Positions 35,640 to 36,619 of a DNA stretch of 36,619 nt are shown here, one piece after another. Position numbers and translations under genes: made by a program. Under the pieces are notes generated by a model that did no database searches, had not been told where the DNA came from, and saw only the letters and a list, made by a program, of their open reading frames with translations. Location: the NCBI GenBank assembly GCA_947467625.1, contig CANIJN010000019.1, forward strand, positions 1 through 36,619. The letters run 5' to 3'. Source of the stretch: Opitutia bacterium (lineage in GTDB: Bacteria > Verrucomicrobiota > Verrucomicrobiia > Opitutales > Opitutaceae). Each line of letters opens with the position of its first letter. Position 1 is the first letter of the stretch.

Positions 35640-35716
35640 CGGGGTGTAGCTTAGTCTGGTAGAGCGCCTGGTTTGGGACCAGGAGGTCGTAGGTTCGAAT
35701 CCTATCGCCCCGACCA
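35640..35716 (+). tRNA. tRNA-Pro (anticodon UGG)
   Basis: 77 nt with an encoded CCA end. Acceptor stem CGGGGTG/CGCCCCG (one T-G pair), D-arm GCTTAGTCTGGTAGAGC, anticodon stem CCTGG/CCAGG around loop TTTGGGA (anticodon TGG), and T-arm GTAGG-TTCGAAT-CCTAT. The discriminator base is A. An integrated element appears to begin immediately downstream. Confidence 0.98.
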
Positions 35717-35728
35717 TTTTCTGAAAGT

Positions 35729-35784
35729 ATCCGAACTTAGTTCGGATCGTTTAACGACCGGGATGATATCCCGGGGGTTAAACG
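35729..35784. repeat. Paired inverted repeats downstream of tRNA-Pro
   Basis: First palindrome: atccgaact-t-agttcggat (35729-35747), perfect 9-bp arms. Directly adjoining is cgtttaacgaccggga (35748-35763), loop tgata, tcccgggggttaaacg (35769-35784), with 14 of 16 bases pairing. They contain no gene and lie 12 bp past the tRNA end; they may be recombinase or regulator binding sites. Confidence 0.75.
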
Positions 35785-35799
35785 TGTTACGGAACCCGC

Positions 35800-35903
35800 G
35801 CGTTAAACGCTTCGGGAGTTTAGTTCGGATTTTCCCATTAGAAATCCACGCCGTTGGCGGATTTTTCAGCGTTTCTCCCGGGAAGTGTTTAACGCTCCGG
35901 GAT
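35800..35903. repeat. Further copies of the gttaaacg/gtttaacg motif
   Basis: gcgttaaacgc (35800-35810, palindromic), then ttagttcggat (35820-35830, repeating the arm at 35737-35747), and gtttaacgctccgggat (35887-35903), a near copy of gtttaacgaccgggat at 35749-35764 with one extra base. The motif thus recurs in both orientations over about 150 bp. Confidence 0.7.
35843..35867 (+). terminator. Possible terminator between tRNA-Pro and recombinase
   Basis: atccacgcc-gtt-ggcggat with one unpaired A in the stem, followed by tttttc. It could end the tRNA transcript or protect the recombinase gene from read-through. Confidence 0.5.
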
Positions 35904-35998
35904 TGAAAGCCGCGGGAAATTCTCCAGTCTCTGCGCCGTAAACCATATCTCGGGCAGAGGCCAATTGGATCGCCCATCAACCCTCAACGGAGGTTTCG

Positions 35999-36619
35999 AT
36001 GCAGCCGATCCAACAGTCACCCAAGCATGCCGCGCCCAGTGTTGTCCCCGTCGCGATCTACACGCGCGTTTCCACTCTGCACCAAGTCGGCGGACGTTTT
36101 GACTCCTGCGAGAGTCAGGCGGCGATCTGCCGCGACTACATCAGAAAACGCGCCCACGAGGGCTGGACGGAATTTTCCTGCCACACCGACGCGGCCTACT
36201 CTGGCGGTTCGATGAACCGGCCCGGCCTGCAGGCCCTCATGCGCCAGATCGAGGCCGGCGAGGTGAAGGTGGTCTTGATTTTCAAATTCGAGCGGATGCT
36301 GCGCAACACGGACGAATGGGCGCCGTTTCGCTCGTTCCTCGCCCGGCACGGATGCCGCCTCGTCAGCACGACCGAGGACCTTTCGGAGGAGACCCCGTCG
36401 GGTCGGCTGAAAAACAACATGCTCGTGAGCGTAGCGGAATACGAGCGGCTCAACACCGCGGAAAAAGTCAGGGCGAAACTCGCGGAGTTGGCCAAGCGCG
36501 GAATCTGGAACTGCGGTCTCGTGCCTTTCGGCTACGACTACGACGCCGCGGCGAAGTTGCTTTCACCGAACTCGCAGGAAGCAGCCATCGTGAAGCGTAT
36601 CTATGCAGAAGCGGCCCGA
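35999..36619 (+). CDS. Serine recombinase, 5' part (runs off window)
   Basis: 207 codons from ATG 35999 to the window end. Site-specific DNA recombinase of the resolvase/invertase family, large-serine type. A canonical ribosome binding site (ggagg, 6 bp before ATG) sets it apart from the rest of the window. The catalytic domain has AIYTRVST with nucleophile Ser at about residue 25, SQAAICRDYI, DAAYSGGSMNRPGLQALMRQI, FKFERMLRNTDEW (usually KLDRLSR) and EETPSGRLKNNMLVSVAEYE. The beginning of the recombinase domain follows (GIWNCGLVPFGYDYDAAAKLL). The gene probably belongs to an integrated element extending beyond the window. Confidence 0.93.
   Translation, partial: MQPIQQSPKHAAPSVVPVAIYTRVSTLHQVGGRFDSCESQAAICRDYIRKRAHEGWTEFSCHTDAAYSGGSMNRPGLQALMRQIEAGEVKVVLIFKFERMLRNTDEWAPFRSFLARHGCRLVSTTEDLSEETPSGRLKNNMLVSVAEYERLNTAEKVRAKLAELAKRGIWNCGLVPFGYDYDAAAKLLSPNSQEAAIVKRIYAEAAR

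Noticed and set aside
35430-35717. Minus-strand frame beginning GAIGFEPTTSWSQTRR over the tRNA gene
   Set aside because: This is the well-known spurious protein produced by reading a tRNA-Pro antisense; it overlaps the tRNA entirely.

Overview
The window is a GC-rich bacterial chromosome segment. It most likely comes from a Verrucomicrobiota member of the Opitutaceae (Opitutus/Lacunisphaera-like). This is inferred from the TonB receptor style (a 'VLSTFQVTT' N-terminus), the three-subunit sdhCAB operon, weak or absent Shine-Dalgarno sequences before most genes, and short GC-rich palindromic intergenic repeats. No rRNA gene is present to settle the taxonomy.

Layout. 1-3.7 kb (minus strand): 5' part of a TonB-dependent receptor, xseA, and a DedA/VTT membrane protein. 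4.3-7.7 kb: a polysaccharide-type glycosyltransferase locus that is partly decayed. Two GT2 genes (plus strand) and one intact glycosyltransferase (minus strand) surround a frameshifted, truncated Wzx-like flippase fragment and an FkbM-methyltransferase fragment. 7.8-10.4 kb: hisC, a HAD phosphatase and a TauE/SafE permease. 10.5-13.3 kb: an arsenate-detoxification operon, arsR-gapdh-arsJ, with a clear palindromic operator lying between the -35 and -10 boxes of the arsR promoter. 13.5-16.6 kb: a DEAD-box-type RNA helicase (with DEVD in motif II), a DUF4864 secreted protein and a Cys-rich unknown.

16.9-25 kb: an EamA/DMT exporter; a small secreted protein with 19-residue repeats; a hexanucleotide microsatellite; a LytS-type histidine kinase overlapping its LytTR regulator; an ECF-like sigma factor; a secreted propeller-like protein; and a DUF485-ActP acetate/pyruvate-type symporter pair. 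25.3-28.9 kb: aat, gpsA, a repeat-filled spacer, lysA and a divergent small ORF. 29.2-34.8 kb: sdhB-sdhA-sdhC (transcribed C-A-B), a PaaK/LuxE-like adenylate-forming enzyme and a NUDIX hydrolase. 34.85-35.4 kb: a membrane-anchored LysM protein followed by a strong terminator.

35.64 kb to the end: tRNA-Pro(UGG), then about 200 bp dense in direct and inverted repeats, then the 5' part of a serine recombinase with a strong ribosome binding site. This looks like the edge of an integrated element. Most of the window is ordinary housekeeping. The accessory points of interest are the tRNA-Pro/recombinase junction, the eroded polysaccharide locus, the arsenic operon's promoter architecture, the repeat protein plus microsatellite near the two-component system, and the mobile-looking palindromes.
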